Below, piece by piece: positions 39,812 through 49,589 of a stretch of 64,000 nucleotides of DNA. The notes under the pieces are model-generated. The model was not told the DNA's origin and searched no databases. It was given only the letters and a program-made list of their open reading frames with translations. This DNA comes from Rickettsia endosymbiont of Lasioglossum villosulum. Lineage in GTDB: Bacteria > Pseudomonadota > Alphaproteobacteria > Rickettsiales > Rickettsiaceae. The stretch is from contig NZ_OZ032152.1 of NCBI RefSeq assembly GCF_964026455.1, positions 1,116,001-1,180,000 on the forward strand, in the 5' to 3' direction. Both the position numbers and the translations under genes were made by a program. The number at the start of each line of letters is the position of its first letter. The stretch's first letter is position 1.

Positions 39812-41199
39812 CAAACTATAGAACAGAAAGCGACTCTTTTGGGGAAATTCAAATAGAAGACAAATTTTATTGGGGAGCACAAACACAAAGATCATTAGAA
39901 AATTTCAAAATAGGCAAACAAAAAATGCCAGAAATTCTAATCCGCTCCCTTGCTATATTAAAAAAATGTGCTGCAAAAGTTAACCTCGAATTTGGTGATC
40001 TAGAACCTAAAATAGCTGAAAGTATAGATAAAGCTGCAAGCAGAATTTTGAATGGTGAATTTAGCAATAATTTTCCTTTAGTAGTTTGGCAAACAGGCTC
40101 TGGAACGCAAACAAATATGAATATGAATGAGGTAATCGCCTCTATTGCAAATGAGGAGTTAACCGGCATGAAAGGTGGTAAATCTCCTGTACATCCTAAT
40201 GATCATGTCAATAAAGGACAATCATCAAATGATTCATTCCCAACGGCTATGCATATAGCAACCGTGCTTGCAACTAAAGAAAAGCTAATACCGGCTTTAA
40301 ATAATTTACTCACAGCTTTACAAGATAAATCGAAAGATTGGGACAGCATTATAAAAATTGGACGCACCCATTTACAAGACGCAACTCCTCTAACACTTAA
40401 GCAAGAATTTTCCGGATATATTACACAAATAGAATATGCTTTAGAAAGAATAGAAGACGCATTAAAAAAAGTTTATCTACTTGCCCAAGGAGGAACAGCA
40501 GTTGGAACAGGCATCAATTCACGTAAAGGATTCGATATAAAATTTGCTGAAAAAGTAGCAGAATTTACAAAACAACCTTTTAAAACAGCACCTAATAAAT
40601 TTGAAAGCTTGGCTAGCCATGATGCACTTGTAGAATTTTCTGGCACTCTTAATACTATAGCCGTTAGTTTGATGAAAATAGCCAATGATATAAGATTGCT
40701 CGGATCAGGTCCAAGATGTGGTCTTGGTGAGTTGCATTTACCAGAAAATGAGCCTGGTTCTTCAATTATGCCAGGTAAGGTAAACCCTACACAAGTCGAA
40801 GCTTTAACAATGGTTTGCACTCAAGTTATGGGAAATCATGTTACAGTTACTATTGCCGGCTCAAACGGACATCTTGAACTTAACGTCTTTAAACCAGTAA
40901 TAATATATAATATTTTGCAATCTATCGAGCTACTATCGGATGCCGCAAATAGCTTTGTCACTCACTGTGTGGACGGGATAGAGCCTAATATAACCCGTAT
41001 TAACGATTTACGTGATAAATCTTTAATGCTTGTCACCGCTCTTAATCCGCATATTGGCTATGATAATGCCGCCAAAATTGCTAAAGAAGCTCATAAGCAC
41101 GAAATTACTTTAAAAGAAGCCGCAAAAAAACTTAATCTTTTATCGGAAGAAGAATTTAACAAAATAGTAGTACCTGAAAAAATGGTTAGACAATCTTAG
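39808..41199 (+). CDS. fumC: Class II fumarate hydratase
   Basis: A 463-residue enzyme converting fumarate to malate in the TCA cycle. Family signatures: [18 protein letters not shown] (residues near 95-112), the [23 protein letters not shown] region, [13 protein letters not shown], and the catalytic loop [16 protein letters not shown]. The length and the ending match class II fumarases. It starts with an ATG overlapping the frameshifted gene upstream. Confidence 0.97.
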   Translation: MTNYRTESDSFGEIQIEDKFYWGAQTQRSLENFKIGKQKMPEILIRSLAILKKCAAKVNLEFGDLEPKIAESIDKAASRILNGEFSNNFPLVVWQTGSGTQTNMNMNEVIASIANEELTGMKGGKSPVHPNDHVNKGQSSNDSFPTAMHIATVLATKEKLIPALNNLLTALQDKSKDWDSIIKIGRTHLQDATPLTLKQEFSGYITQIEYALERIEDALKKVYLLAQGGTAVGTGINSRKGFDIKFAEKVAEFTKQPFKTAPNKFESLASHDALVEFSGTLNTIAVSLMKIANDIRLLGSGPRCGLGELHLPENEPGSSIMPGKVNPTQVEALTMVCTQVMGNHVTVTIAGSNGHLELNVFKPVIIYNILQSIELLSDAANSFVTHCVDGIEPNITRINDLRDKSLMLVTALNPHIGYDNAAKIAKEAHKHEITLKEAAKKLNLLSEEEFNKIVVPEKMVRQS

Positions 41200-41239
41200 G
41201 TTGTATAAACAACATTAATTTCTCTTTACAAGGTATCAT

Positions 41240-41267
41240 AAATAGGCTAGTATAAGCTAGTCTATTT
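41240..41267. promoter_or_regulatory. Palindrome upstream of antitoxin gene, candidate operator
   Basis: AAATAGGCTAG (41240-41250) and CTAGTCTATTT (41257-41267) are inverted with one mismatch and end 14 bp before the antitoxin ATG. Phd-type antitoxins bind such palindromes to repress themselves, so it is a plausible autoregulatory operator. Confidence 0.5.
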
Positions 41268-41281
41268 ATAATATCACTTAT

Positions 41282-41686
41282 ATGAAGCAAAATTTATCTA
41301 ATCAAATTAATCTGTTAGAAGCAAAAACACATTTTTCTAATCTAATACAACGTGTATACTCGTTTTATTTGAAAAATTGGCTGAGTCGTCTTTGTAGCCC
41401 TTTCGGTACTCATGTACTTTTGTACACTCCGTTCCTCAGTCTACAGACTCCTAGCTCTTTTTCAAATAAAACTTCGTCTATTAACTTTTCATTTACTAGA
41501 AATATAAAAGGAAGAGAACAAATTACTATTTGTAAGCATAATACACCGGTTGCTGTACTTTCACCAATAACTAAAAAACCCAAAATAAAAACAGAAGATA
41601 TAGTTGAACAAATAATGGAATTTAATAAAGATAAAACACTAGCACTATATACTATAAAAGAACTTAGAGACGAAAGTAGAAGATGA
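41282..41686 (+). CDS. Phd/YefM-type antitoxin enlarged by an in-frame palindromic repeat
   Basis: A 134-residue product. The ends are antitoxin-like: NLLEAKTHFSNLIQRV at the N-terminus, then GREQITICKHNTPVAVLSPI and an acidic/charged C-terminal tail. The middle 37 codons (starting YSFYLKNWLSRLCSPFGTH) are encoded by a repeat at 41362-41472 and break the small Phd fold between its first helix and the following strands. No toxin gene follows. Whether the enlarged protein still folds is open; the frame is intact. Confidence 0.7.
   Translation: MKQNLSNQINLLEAKTHFSNLIQRVYSFYLKNWLSRLCSPFGTHVLLYTPFLSLQTPSSFSNKTSSINFSFTRNIKGREQITICKHNTPVAVLSPITKKPKIKTEDIVEQIMEFNKDKTLALYTIKELRDESRR
41362..41472. repeat. 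Rickettsial palindromic element inserted in antitoxin gene
   Basis: The arms GTTTTATTTGAAAAA (41362-41376) and TTTTTCAAATAAAAC (41458-41472) are perfectly complementary, followed inward by GGCTGAG / CTCAGTC and ACGAGT-like arms. Length 111 bp, that is 37 codons, kept in frame. It is the only copy of this repeat family in the window, distinct from the CGTCATTGCGAG and GTCATCCCG families. Confidence 0.85.
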
Positions 41687-41758
41687 ATTAAAAAAACTCA
41701 GAATATACTACAATAATGGTTATCTTTTTTATGGATCGAGAGTCGGCATTACAGCCCT

Positions 41759-41860
41759 GTCATCCCGTGATTTATTCACGGGATCCAGTTAAAAATATCA
41801 ATAATATTGATATTTTTAGTTATTTTTCTGGACCTAGTTCCCAAGCCACGGCAGGCATTG
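41759..41860. repeat. Palindromic repeat, GTCATCCCG family
   Basis: GTCATCCCGTGATTTATTCA with the inner hairpin AAAATATCAATAATATTGATATTTTT and a diverged right arm CTGGACCTAGTTCCCAAGCCACGGCAGG. Noncoding. Confidence 0.8.
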
Positions 41861-41877
41861 TTGCGTGGATCGAGAGT

Positions 41878-42000
41878 CGTCATTGCGAGGAAATTACGAA
41901 GTAATTGACGAAGCAAGGAAGTAAAAAAATGCTAACTTTATAACATTTTTTATTATTTTTTCTGGATTGTCACGCTCCTTGCAGTCGCGTAGCTCAGACG
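41878..42000. repeat. Palindromic repeat (CGTCATTGCGAG family)
   Basis: CGTCATTGCGAGGAAATTACG on the left, the inner hairpin AAATGCTAACTTTATAACATTT, and GGATTGTCACGCTCCTTGC then AGCTCAGACG on the right. It lies, with the preceding repeat, in the 518-bp gap between the antitoxin and the phosphoesterase; nothing else was seen in that gap. Confidence 0.8.
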
Positions 42001-42204
42001 ATTTGGTATCCACGCAAGCAAGACTCACTCTGGAATGACATAGTGGGTATTTTTCAAGCCATACAACAACGCTAAATTGAAGACGACTTTCGATCCACAC
42101 AATAACATCATAATGGTGTTCCACCATTAAACATTTCAAACAAAAGTTGCTAATCTAAATAAAACCTATTACATTAAAGATATAATGTTATATGGAGTTA
42201 ATTA

Positions 42205-42954
42205 ATGACAGATCCTTATGTTGAATATGCGATAGCTATCTTACCAAGCTCTGAAGTAGCACAAAAATTTACAGATATAAATACAAAACTTGCTAAACAA
42301 CTAGGACCGCAAGGTCTTGAGCATAAACATAATAAATGCCATGTTACATTGTACCATGGTGTATATAACTTTCTGGATTTACCAAAAATCTCCGCTAAAT
42401 TAGCAGATATAGCTTATAACACAAAAAATATCACATTAAATTTTAAGAATGAAATAGTAGTTACCGGACCTGATAGATGGATTGATATAAATATTAAGCG
42501 TTTTGATGAAAATGATAAGGTCAAGAAAGATTATGAAGCAATATGTGATTTGCACAATAAAGTAGTTGATACATTTAATGAATATCACAAGCATCCACTT
42601 GAAAGAGCAAGCAATACTCTCGAAACACTTAAGCCCAAAATTGAAGCACAAGACGAAAATGCCTTGAAAATAGCTAAGCAAATTGAAAAATATGGCGTTT
42701 CAGGTGTTAAAGAATTATATAACCCACATACTACAATATGGTATCAATGGCCTACAAATCTCGCCCTTAACGATGCTGCGAATAGCGTAAAAGGTGAGGC
42801 TAGTGATTTTTCTTGTGATGCATCAGCTTTAGTTTTAGGAGAACTAGGATTTAACGGAAATATAGAAAATCCTTATGCTGTTTTTCCTTTAGGTCAAGAT
42901 TTTACTATAGAACAAGCGATAGAACTTGCTGCAAAAACTAATCTTGACTGGTAG
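42205..42954 (+). CDS. 2H phosphoesterase / 2'-5' RNA ligase-like protein
   Basis: A 249-residue protein with the two HxT motifs of the 2H superfamily: HVT at residues 46-48 (NKCHVTLYHGVY) and HTT at 175-177 (YNPHTTIWYQW). These pairs line the active site of enzymes that act on 2'-5' bonds or cyclic phosphates in RNA. Between them is an Asn/Lys-rich helical part. The C-terminal SALVLGELGFNGNIENPY strand completes the fold. No signal peptide is seen. The substrate cannot be deduced. Confidence 0.75.
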   Translation: MTDPYVEYAIAILPSSEVAQKFTDINTKLAKQLGPQGLEHKHNKCHVTLYHGVYNFLDLPKISAKLADIAYNTKNITLNFKNEIVVTGPDRWIDINIKRFDENDKVKKDYEAICDLHNKVVDTFNEYHKHPLERASNTLETLKPKIEAQDENALKIAKQIEKYGVSGVKELYNPHTTIWYQWPTNLALNDAANSVKGEASDFSCDASALVLGELGFNGNIENPYAVFPLGQDFTIEQAIELAAKTNLDW

Positions 42955-43039
42955 CATTCATAAATTTTCTTAAAAGATTATGGAAATTTCTAAATCTTCT
43001 ATTATACTTAAATCATAATAATATAAATAAACGATTATC

Positions 43040-44419
43040 ATGGCTTTAATAAACATAAAAGCACCAGAAAATATAATATTAAAACCGCGTATTACAGTTT
43101 TTGGCGTTGGGGGTGCAGGTAGTAATGCAGTAAATAATATGATTGGTGCTAACCTACAAGGAGCTAATTTTGTAGTAGCTAATACTGATGCACAATCATT
43201 AGAATATTCTCGCTGTGAAAACAAAATACAGCTGGGCGTCTCCACAACTAGAGGTCTTGGTGCTGGAGCTGCCCCTGAAGTTGGAGCAGCAGCTGCACAA
43301 GAATCAGAAAACGAAATTCGCAATTATCTAGAAAATAGTAACATGGTGTTTATTACGGCAGGTATGGGCGGCGGTACTGGTACTGGCTCTGCACCAGTTA
43401 TTGCACGAATTGCTAAGGAACTTGGAATTTTAACAGTTGGAGTAGTAACTAAGCCTTTTCATTTTGAGGGCGGGCATCGTATGAAAACTGCCGATAAAGG
43501 AATTATAGATTTACAACAATTTGTTGATACTTTAATCGTGATACCAAATCAAAACTTATTTCGTATTGCCAACGAGCAAACTACTTTTGCTGATGCTTTT
43601 AAAATGGCAGATGATGTACTGCACGCAGGGGTCAGAGGTGTCACGGATTTAATGATTATGCCAGGTCTTATCAACCTTGACTTTGCTGATATTAAAGCTG
43701 TTATGAGTGAAATGGGCAAAGCTATGATGGGTACAGGCGAGGCTAGTGGTGAAGATAGAGCTACTAAAGCAGCAGAATCTGCAATCTCTAATCCATTACT
43801 TGATCATAGTTCAATGTGCGGTGCTAGAGGTGTATTAATTAATATTACAGGCGGACCAGATATGACTTTATTTGAAGTCGATAACGCTGCTAATAGAATT
43901 AGAGAAGAAGTAAATAATAAAGATGCTAATATTATTTTTGGTTCAACATTTAATCCTGAGCTAAAAGGGATTATTAGAGTTTCAGTTGTTGCAACAGGCA
44001 TTGATGCAGATAAAATACCACTTTATAAACCTGTTAATTCTAGTGCTACCGATTTATCTACCGAAGAAGATGAGGATACAAAACTTAGAGCTCAATCTAC
44101 TCAAGGAGATCAACCTGTTCATATTGAAGAAATTCCTAATTTTAACAGCTATAGTAACGACGAAGCAGAAATTGCTGACTCTCTAGACCAAAATCCTAAT
44201 CCAACCAACGATGATATGGAACCAAGGGTAAGTCTTACTAATGATGTTGGAGAAACTCCTAAATCATCTTTCTTTGTAAGGATGTGGGGATCTCTGCGAA
44301 CACAGAATAATAATCAAATCCCGGAACGAAAAAATGTTGTAGTTGGTATGTCCGATGAAGAGACTAAAGAATCTGACATTCACGATATACCAGCTTTCCT
44401 AAGAAAGAAAAGGGATTAA
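43040..44419 (+). CDS. ftsZ: Cell division protein FtsZ
   Basis: A 459-residue tubulin-like GTPase. Near the start is [17 protein letters not shown], then the signature [20 protein letters not shown] (GTP-binding) and [24 protein letters not shown] with T7-loop acids. The linker after about 330 is acidic and Asn/Thr-rich, and the protein ends [11 protein letters not shown], the conserved C-terminal peptide that binds FtsA/ZipA. The cytosine methyltransferase gene starts 18 bp downstream on the same strand, which is unusual company for ftsZ. Confidence 0.97.
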   Translation: MALINIKAPENIILKPRITVFGVGGAGSNAVNNMIGANLQGANFVVANTDAQSLEYSRCENKIQLGVSTTRGLGAGAAPEVGAAAAQESENEIRNYLENSNMVFITAGMGGGTGTGSAPVIARIAKELGILTVGVVTKPFHFEGGHRMKTADKGIIDLQQFVDTLIVIPNQNLFRIANEQTTFADAFKMADDVLHAGVRGVTDLMIMPGLINLDFADIKAVMSEMGKAMMGTGEASGEDRATKAAESAISNPLLDHSSMCGARGVLINITGGPDMTLFEVDNAANRIREEVNNKDANIIFGSTFNPELKGIIRVSVVATGIDADKIPLYKPVNSSATDLSTEEDEDTKLRAQSTQGDQPVHIEEIPNFNSYSNDEAEIADSLDQNPNPTNDDMEPRVSLTNDVGETPKSSFFVRMWGSLRTQNNNQIPERKNVVVGMSDEETKESDIHDIPAFLRKKRD

Positions 44420-44436
44420 AACTAAAACTAATTGGA

Positions 44437-45414
44437 ATGAAAGGTACATCTAATTTTACATTAATTTCATTATTTGCAGGTGCGGGTGGGATGGATATAG
44501 GCTTTAAAACTATTTGGGCAAATGAATATGATAAAACTATTACTCCGTCTTATCAAAACTATTTTCCTGATACTCAACTTGACAAACGTTCTATTTTAAA
44601 TGTACCAAACCAAGAAATACCTAATAAAATCACAGGAGTGATCGGTGGTCCACCTTGTCAATCATGGTCAGAAGCAGGAGCAAAACGTGGATTACAAGAT
44701 CCCAGAGGCATGTTATTTCATGAACAAATTATAGTCATCCGTCATACAAGACCTAAATTCTTTGTGGCAGAAAATGTTCACGGCATAATTCATTCAAGAA
44801 ATATAAAATCTTTTATGAATATAATAGAAATGTTCCAAAAAGAAGGGTATGAAATAAGCTGGAAATTATTAAAAGCAAGTGATTATGGAGTACCACAAGA
44901 TCGGGAACGAGTTTTTATTGTTGGTTATCATCAATCATTAAATAAAAAATTTCAATTTCCCGAAACTCTAAAAACTAAAATTACGTTAGATCAAGCTATA
45001 GGTGATTTAGCTCATTTAGAAATTGGAGCGGTTAATACAATAGATAATCATGAATTTTTAGAACTAGGTTACTCTCCTATTTTTATGTCAAGAAACCGTA
45101 TTAGAAATTGGGACGAGCAATCTTTTACAATTCTTGCTACTTATAGACATATTCCTTTTCATCCACAAGCACCAAAAATGATTAAAATTGCCGGTCAAGA
45201 AAAACGAGAATTTGTTAAAGGACAAGAACATAAATATCGTCGTTTGACCATACGTGAATGTGCAAGAATCCAAACATTCCCTGATGATTATAAATTTATT
45301 TATACTAATATTAAAGATGGTTATAAGATGATAGGCAATGCTGTTCCGGTTGAACTTGCATATCATATAGCTAAAGCAATAAAAAAAGATTTAGTTACTA
45401 TTAGAAACGATTAA
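44437..45414 (+). CDS. C5-cytosine DNA methyltransferase, M.HaeIII-like
   Basis: A 325-residue enzyme with all key motifs: motif I SLFAGAGGMDIGF, motif IV GGPPCQSWSEAG with catalytic Cys74, motif VI ENVHGI, motif VIII PQDRERVFIVGY, motif IX RRLTIRECARIQTFPDDY, motif X GYKMIGNAVPVELAYHIAKAI. The region FMSRNRIRNWDEQSFTI...HPQAPKMIKI closely follows M.HaeIII as I remember it, so GGCC is the likely target (family-based inference). It is followed 68 bp later by a HaeIII-like endonuclease gene with a frameshift. If the nuclease is dead, this is a solitary methyltransferase. Confidence 0.9.
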   Translation: MKGTSNFTLISLFAGAGGMDIGFKTIWANEYDKTITPSYQNYFPDTQLDKRSILNVPNQEIPNKITGVIGGPPCQSWSEAGAKRGLQDPRGMLFHEQIIVIRHTRPKFFVAENVHGIIHSRNIKSFMNIIEMFQKEGYEISWKLLKASDYGVPQDRERVFIVGYHQSLNKKFQFPETLKTKITLDQAIGDLAHLEIGAVNTIDNHEFLELGYSPIFMSRNRIRNWDEQSFTILATYRHIPFHPQAPKMIKIAGQEKREFVKGQEHKYRRLTIRECARIQTFPDDYKFIYTNIKDGYKMIGNAVPVELAYHIAKAIKKDLVTIRND

Positions 45415-45448
45415 ACTTTGAGTTGTATTTTTGTATTATCTTTGTAAT

Positions 45449-45473
45449 ATAATTATTTACTTTAAATAATTAT
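45449..45473. promoter_or_regulatory. AT palindrome between methyltransferase and endonuclease genes
   Basis: ATAATTATTTA (45449-45459) and TAAATAATTAT (45463-45473) are perfectly complementary and end 9 bp before the endonuclease ATG. It could be a weak terminator or an operator controlling the nuclease. In restriction-modification loci such separation is common. Confidence 0.4.
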
Positions 45474-45482
45474 ATATAATTG

Positions 45483-46408
45483 ATGTCAATACAAACTAAT
45501 AATGGATTAGCCTTTGAATGGGCAGTTATATCTGAAATATCTAAATTAACAGGATTTACAATTAAAAATGATACTGCTTCAAATGTCGCTCAAAAAGCTT
45601 ATAATTCCATTAGCTTTAAAAAACAATTAGAGTTTATCAAAGCAGCTCAAATATCTATTGATCACATTATAAAAAAGAAACAAAGTCTTTAACAATTGAA
45701 TATGGTGGAATAATTGAATTTAATAATGGTTCAGCGGGAGCAAAAGGAGATGTTAGAGATATTCTGATTAAAGCTAAAAATATTACTATAGGAATATCTT
45801 GTAAAACAAACCATCAAGCATTAAAGCATTCTAGACTTTCTGGTTCAATTGACTTTGTAAAAAGATGGGGTCTTGATGATAATGGATGTAGTACTGAATA
45901 TTGGAAAATTATAAAGCCGTTGTTTGAAGATTTAAGGCAAATTAGAACTTTTTCAAATAAGACTGCTTTATGGGAAGATTTACCTGATAAGGTTGACAAA
46001 TATTATTGGCCTATACTTAACGCTTGGTCTAATGAGATCATAAGGCTTTGCTCTATTAATGAAGAAAAAACTAGAAATGTTTGTAAAGATTTAGTATCTT
46101 ATTTAATAGGACGATATGATTTTTATAAAATAATATCTTACAACTCAAATAAAACTATTATTCAAGCATATAATTTTAATAATACCCTTAGCACTAAAAA
46201 AACTAACTATCCTAGTTGTATTAATACTATAAATACTAAAAATGGAGGAATTTATTCTAAAACTATAGTGTTTAATCGGGGTTTCAGTATTAATTTTAGA
46301 ATTCATAATGCAAGCAGTAAAGTTGAACCGTCACTTAAATTTGATATTAATGCTATAGGTCTCCCAATTAATGAAATTTATCAGCATACTTTTGACATCA
46401 TAGATTGA
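45483..46408 (+). pseudogene. HaeIII-like restriction endonuclease, one frameshift
   Basis: Start ATG at 45483: the first part reads TNNGLAFEWAVISEISKLTG and ends IIKKKQSL-TAA at 45692. In the other frame the sequence continues SLTIEYGGIIEFNNGSAGAKGDVRDILIKAKNI-type text without a stop, including GDVRDILIK, IGISCKTNHQALKHSRLS, RYDFYKII and FSINFRIHNASSK, to 46408. The GDVRD...KHSRLS stretch is the hallmark I recall of R.HaeIII. Adding one A to the A6 run at 45671-45676 restores one protein of about 309 residues. So the lesion is a single 1-bp deletion in a homopolymer, next to an intact cognate methyltransferase. Confidence 0.82.
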
Positions 46409-46418
46409 GGTACTAACC

Positions 46419-46909
46419 ATGACAAATAAAATTGCACTATTCTTTATATTATGTTTTTTCAGCATTAATTTATTAGCCGATAATAATAGATCACTAAAGG
46501 ATATTGTACCCTACCCTGAACCTCTCAGCGATCAAAAACGTTATGTAATTCATTTACCTAACAAGTCTAATGAGGAAAATTTAAAAGTAAAATTACAAGC
46601 TACAAAAGAGGCAATGAAAGATTGTAATAATATGAGGTTTGGCGGTAAGCTAGAGGAAAAAACTTTAGATGGATGGGGATATAATTATTACGTAATAGAT
46701 CAAGTTGGTGACCATCCTATTACTACATTAATGGGATGCCCGGGTGTGTAAAAGCAACTATGCAGCCTGTAAATGTATATTTGGGTGATAAAGCATTTAT
46801 AAGGTATAACAGCAAATTACCTATCGTAGTTTATGCTCCAAAAGATGTTAAGTTACAGTACGTTATTTGGAGTCAAGATGATACAATTAATAACGCAAAA
46901 GAAGAATAG
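46419..46909 (+). pseudogene. Ecotin-like periplasmic serine protease inhibitor, frameshifted
   Basis: A signal peptide ([20 protein letters not shown]) is followed by [23 protein letters not shown], a [20 protein letters not shown] core and the reactive loop ITTLMGCPG, in line with E. coli ecotin, where the loop is STMMACP; the P1 position would be Leu here. The frame then hits TAA at 46749. In the next frame the ecotin C-terminus follows: VNVYLGDKAFIRYNSKLPIVVYAPKDVKLQYVIW to TAG at 46909. A small indel near 46741 (CCCGGGTGTG) explains the break. Ecotin inhibits trypsin-like and elastase-like proteases. It begins 10 bp after the endonuclease stop. Confidence 0.85.
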
Positions 46910-46924
46910 ATAAAACTAAATTTA

Positions 46925-46958
46925 TATTCAAGGTGGGAACCGCTTTCCACCTTGAATA
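46925..46958. terminator. Hairpin after ecotin remnant
   Basis: TATTCAAGGTGG (46925-46936) pairs with CCACCTTGAATA (46947-46958) as a perfect 12-bp stem. It precedes a second, longer hairpin; together they separate the plus-strand ecotin remnant from the minus-strand nfu gene. Confidence 0.65.
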
Positions 46959-46973
46959 TTCATTATTTTAAAG

Positions 46974-47013
46974 TTTCTTTGAAGAATCGTATAAATACGA
47001 TTCTTCAAAGAAA
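46974..47013. terminator. Long perfect hairpin, bidirectional terminator
   Basis: TTTCTTTGAAGAATCGTAT and ATACGATTCTTCAAAGAAA form a stem of about 18 bp with A-rich and T-rich flanks on either strand. It ends 7 bp from the stop of the minus-strand nfu gene, so it likely terminates it. Confidence 0.75.
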
Positions 47014-47019
47014 AGAAAT

Positions 47020-47577
47020 TTACTCCTCTTCAACAGCTTCAACTTCTATAACTTCCGGTACGAAATGTTTCAGCATCGATTCAATACCGTTTTTTAAGGT
47101 AATAGTAGAGCTAGGGCAGCCAAGACATGCACCACGTAATGCTAACTTTACTACACCATTTTCAAAACCTTTATAAATTATATCACCCCCATCTTGTGCA
47201 ACAGAGGGACGAACTCTTGTCTCAATAATCTCGATAATTTGCTTCTCTATGTCTGAAAACCCCTCAAGGTTTACATCATCTACTTTAGCACTTTCTTCAA
47301 ATACTGGAAAGCCCGCAACGAAATGATCCATAATAACCATTAAAACTTCTGGCTTTATCACTTGCCAATCACTTTCAGCTTCTTTAGTAACAGTTATAAA
47401 ATCACTACCAAAAAATATTGATTTAACATTATTGATATTAAATAGCGATTCTGCAAGTTTGCTTTTTCCTTTTACTTCAGCACGCTCACTAAAAAATATA
47501 GGCTGAGTACTTATTTCCTGTCCAGGAAAAAACTTTATCGCATCAGGATTTGGGGTATCTTCAGTTTGAATAAACAT
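47020..47577 (-). CDS. Nfu-type iron-sulfur scaffold/carrier protein
   Basis: A 185-residue protein. The N-terminal domain (MFIQTEDTPNPDAIKFFPGQ ... FFGSDFITVTK) is the Nfu N-domain, and the C-terminal NifU-like domain has RPSVAQDGGDIIYKGFENGVVKLALRGACLGCPSSTITLKNGIE with the CxxC pair that holds a [4Fe-4S] cluster at the dimer interface. Such proteins pass clusters to aconitase-type and lipoate synthase-type targets. Architecture matches mitochondrial NFU1, typical of alphaproteobacteria. Confidence 0.92.
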   Translation of the reverse strand: MFIQTEDTPNPDAIKFFPGQEISTQPIFFSERAEVKGKSKLAESLFNINNVKSIFFGSDFITVTKEAESDWQVIKPEVLMVIMDHFVAGFPVFEESAKVDDVNLEGFSDIEKQIIEIIETRVRPSVAQDGGDIIYKGFENGVVKLALRGACLGCPSSTITLKNGIESMLKHFVPEVIEVEAVEEE

Positions 47578-47665
47578 AGTAAAATTACTTTAATAAATTT
47601 GCTTGTTATTATAACTTACTAGGGCTATTTTTACAATATAATATGTGAGCAATAAATTTTAAGTA

Positions 47666-47693
47666 TTGACAAAGTATTTACATAATATAAAAT
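47666..47693 (+). promoter_or_regulatory. Promoter of CopG/BrnT-like pair
   Basis: TTGACA (47666-47671) is followed after 16 bp by TAAAAT (47688-47693), a good sigma-70 match, 27 bp before the antitoxin ATG. TATATATAAGTAGGGT after it supplies the start region and a GGG ribosome site. Confidence 0.55.
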
Positions 47694-47720
47694 GATAATA
47701 TATATAAGTAGGGTAAATAT

Positions 47721-47972
47721 ATGAGCAGTAAATTAGATTCTTACGAACAAGATATTGAAGATAATTTTGAAAAGCATCAAAAATTTGATGATAAAAATGA
47801 AATAGCTTTGCTTCGAAAAGCTGCAAAGGCACATCTTAATAACAAGCGATCTATTACTATTAGGGTTGCAGAACATGATATCGAAGCAATAAAAATCAAA
47901 GCTTCTAAGCACGGCTTGCCTTATCAAACTTATCTTAACATGCTAATTCACTCAGACGCTACTAAACTCTAA
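47721..47972 (+). CDS. CopG/ribbon-helix-helix antitoxin
   Basis: An 83-residue protein. The C-terminal KRSITIRVAEHDIEAIKIKASKHGLPYQTYLNMLIHSDATKL is a ribbon-helix-helix DNA-binding domain, and the N-terminal half is acidic and probably wraps the toxin. The toxin gene starts 6 bp downstream. This order, with the antitoxin carrying a C-terminal RHH, fits CopG/BrnA-type modules, which repress their own promoter. Confidence 0.8.
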   Translation: MSSKLDSYEQDIEDNFEKHQKFDDKNEIALLRKAAKAHLNNKRSITIRVAEHDIEAIKIKASKHGLPYQTYLNMLIHSDATKL

Positions 47973-47978
47973 AATACT

Positions 47979-48266
47979 ATGCCCAAATTTAGATATAATC
48001 ATGAAAAAAATGCTAAATTATTACTTGAGCGGAATATAGGTTTTGACGAGATAATTCAGTCACTTAATGACGGTAACCTGTTAGGAATTAGATTACATTA
48101 TAATCAAGCTAAATATAAGGGACAAAAAATTTTCTATGTTAGAATAACTGATCAAGTATATGTAGTACCTTATGTAAAAGAAGATGACGGTACTATTTTC
48201 CTTAAAACTTTATACCCTAGTAGAAAAGCAAAAAAAGAATTTTTAACAAAGTTATACTCTAGGTAA
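47979..48266 (+). CDS. BrnT-like toxin
   Basis: A 95-residue basic protein starting [28 protein letters not shown], in the layout of BrnT toxins (strand, KN..LL.RHG-like segment, helix), then [21 protein letters not shown] and the end [21 protein letters not shown]. BrnT toxins are RelE-fold RNases. The fit is moderate, but the pairing with the upstream RHH protein supports it. It is intact. The end overlaps the end of the broken ampG on the other strand by 15 bp. Confidence 0.65.
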   Translation: MPKFRYNHEKNAKLLLERNIGFDEIIQSLNDGNLLGIRLHYNQAKYKGQKIFYVRITDQVYVVPYVKEDDGTIFLKTLYPSRKAKKEFLTKLYSR

Positions 48267-49470
48267 ATATCTGATTAGAATATATGCCGGTATAAAGCAG
48301 AAGCCTGCAATAGCAAAAAAGTATCCCCAACCTAAATAAGTAGCGGCGTAACCGGAAATACTACCAAACAATACAGTGCTAATATAAGCAATAGAAGTAA
48401 TCAAGGCGAACTGCGTTATGCAATATTTAGAGCTACAACATCTTAATTGGTAAGAAAAAAACGGCGACATAGTTAACCCTTTGGTAAATTCCTGAAGAAA
48501 CACTGCTATATAAAGAGTTGTAATAGTTTGACTATAAGAATAGAGCAATAAAAAAGTTATACTAGATAAAGCATGATAAACTAATACTCTTCTAAAGATA
48601 TAAGCATATTCATATTTTCGGATAGAAAACCACCTATAAATCCTCCAGCTATAGTAGCACACATACCAAAAGCCTTATATCCAAGAGCTAAATCTTTTTT
48701 CGTATAGCCGATATCAAGATAAAACATATTTGGCATAACCGAAAGAAAGTTATCCTGCAAGCGATATAGAAGCATAAAGCCAACAATTATTAGCCATTTA
48801 GGTTTTTTGATAAAATCATAAAAAGCGTGCCAAAATCTATCAAAATCATTAACGGCTATTTTTTCTTTAAACTTTAGCGGATAGAAAATAATTAGTAATA
48901 ATGATGGTACACATAAAATCGCCATTACACGATAAACTTCTTGCCAAGATATGATAGTTGATAAATATAATGCACCAGAACCTGATATGAGTATGCCGAT
49001 TCTGAACCCACTAGTGCAAGCTGCCTCACTTATTCCCCAATTTTTATTATTAATAAGTAGCATTTGGGAAGATTGTAAAAGCATGTCATAAATAGAGGAA
49101 AAAAATGCCAGAATTATCAAACACAAAGAGAAAGATATAAAATTAGTAGTGAGATTAAAGCCAGTTAGAATATATACGCAACAAATACAGCTAAGCAGTG
49201 AAAAGATTAAACAATATTTATATCCACGACTATTTGAGGGTATAAAGCTTATTTTTTCAAGTAGCGGTCTCCATAGAAATTTAAATATGTGAATGAAGTT
49301 AACCAGACTAAAAAGACCGATGGTAATTTTATCAAAACCGGATTCTCGAAGCCAAAAAGAAAGCGTCGAACCGGTAAGTAAATAAATTAAACCACCAGGG
49401 AGCGAAATAAATAATATAAATAAAATACTATATATATTTTGTAATCGTGAAAAATTAGAAATTATGAATT
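48252..49470 (-). pseudogene. AmpG-like MFS muropeptide permease, frameshifted
   Basis: In one frame from about 49470 the sequence reads [56 protein letters not shown], and on through [15 protein letters not shown] to [11 protein letters not shown] near 48590, then shifts to [36 protein letters not shown] and [10 protein letters not shown] at 48252. The SLPGGL...LSFWLRESG start and the IGLF..V...KFLWRPL part are AmpG-like. There is no ATG at the expected start: only GGAGG followed by ATA or ATT. AmpG imports anhydromuropeptides for recycling; Rickettsia carry several copies, many decayed. Confidence 0.75.
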
Positions 49471-49589
49471 TATCCTCCTATAATTATGTGCCATTGCATT
49501 GATTGGAAACGTCATGCTCATTCCTTGATCACAGCATCTCATGGTCTGCAAGATCCCGCAAACAAGTCGCGGGATGACATACTTTCCTC

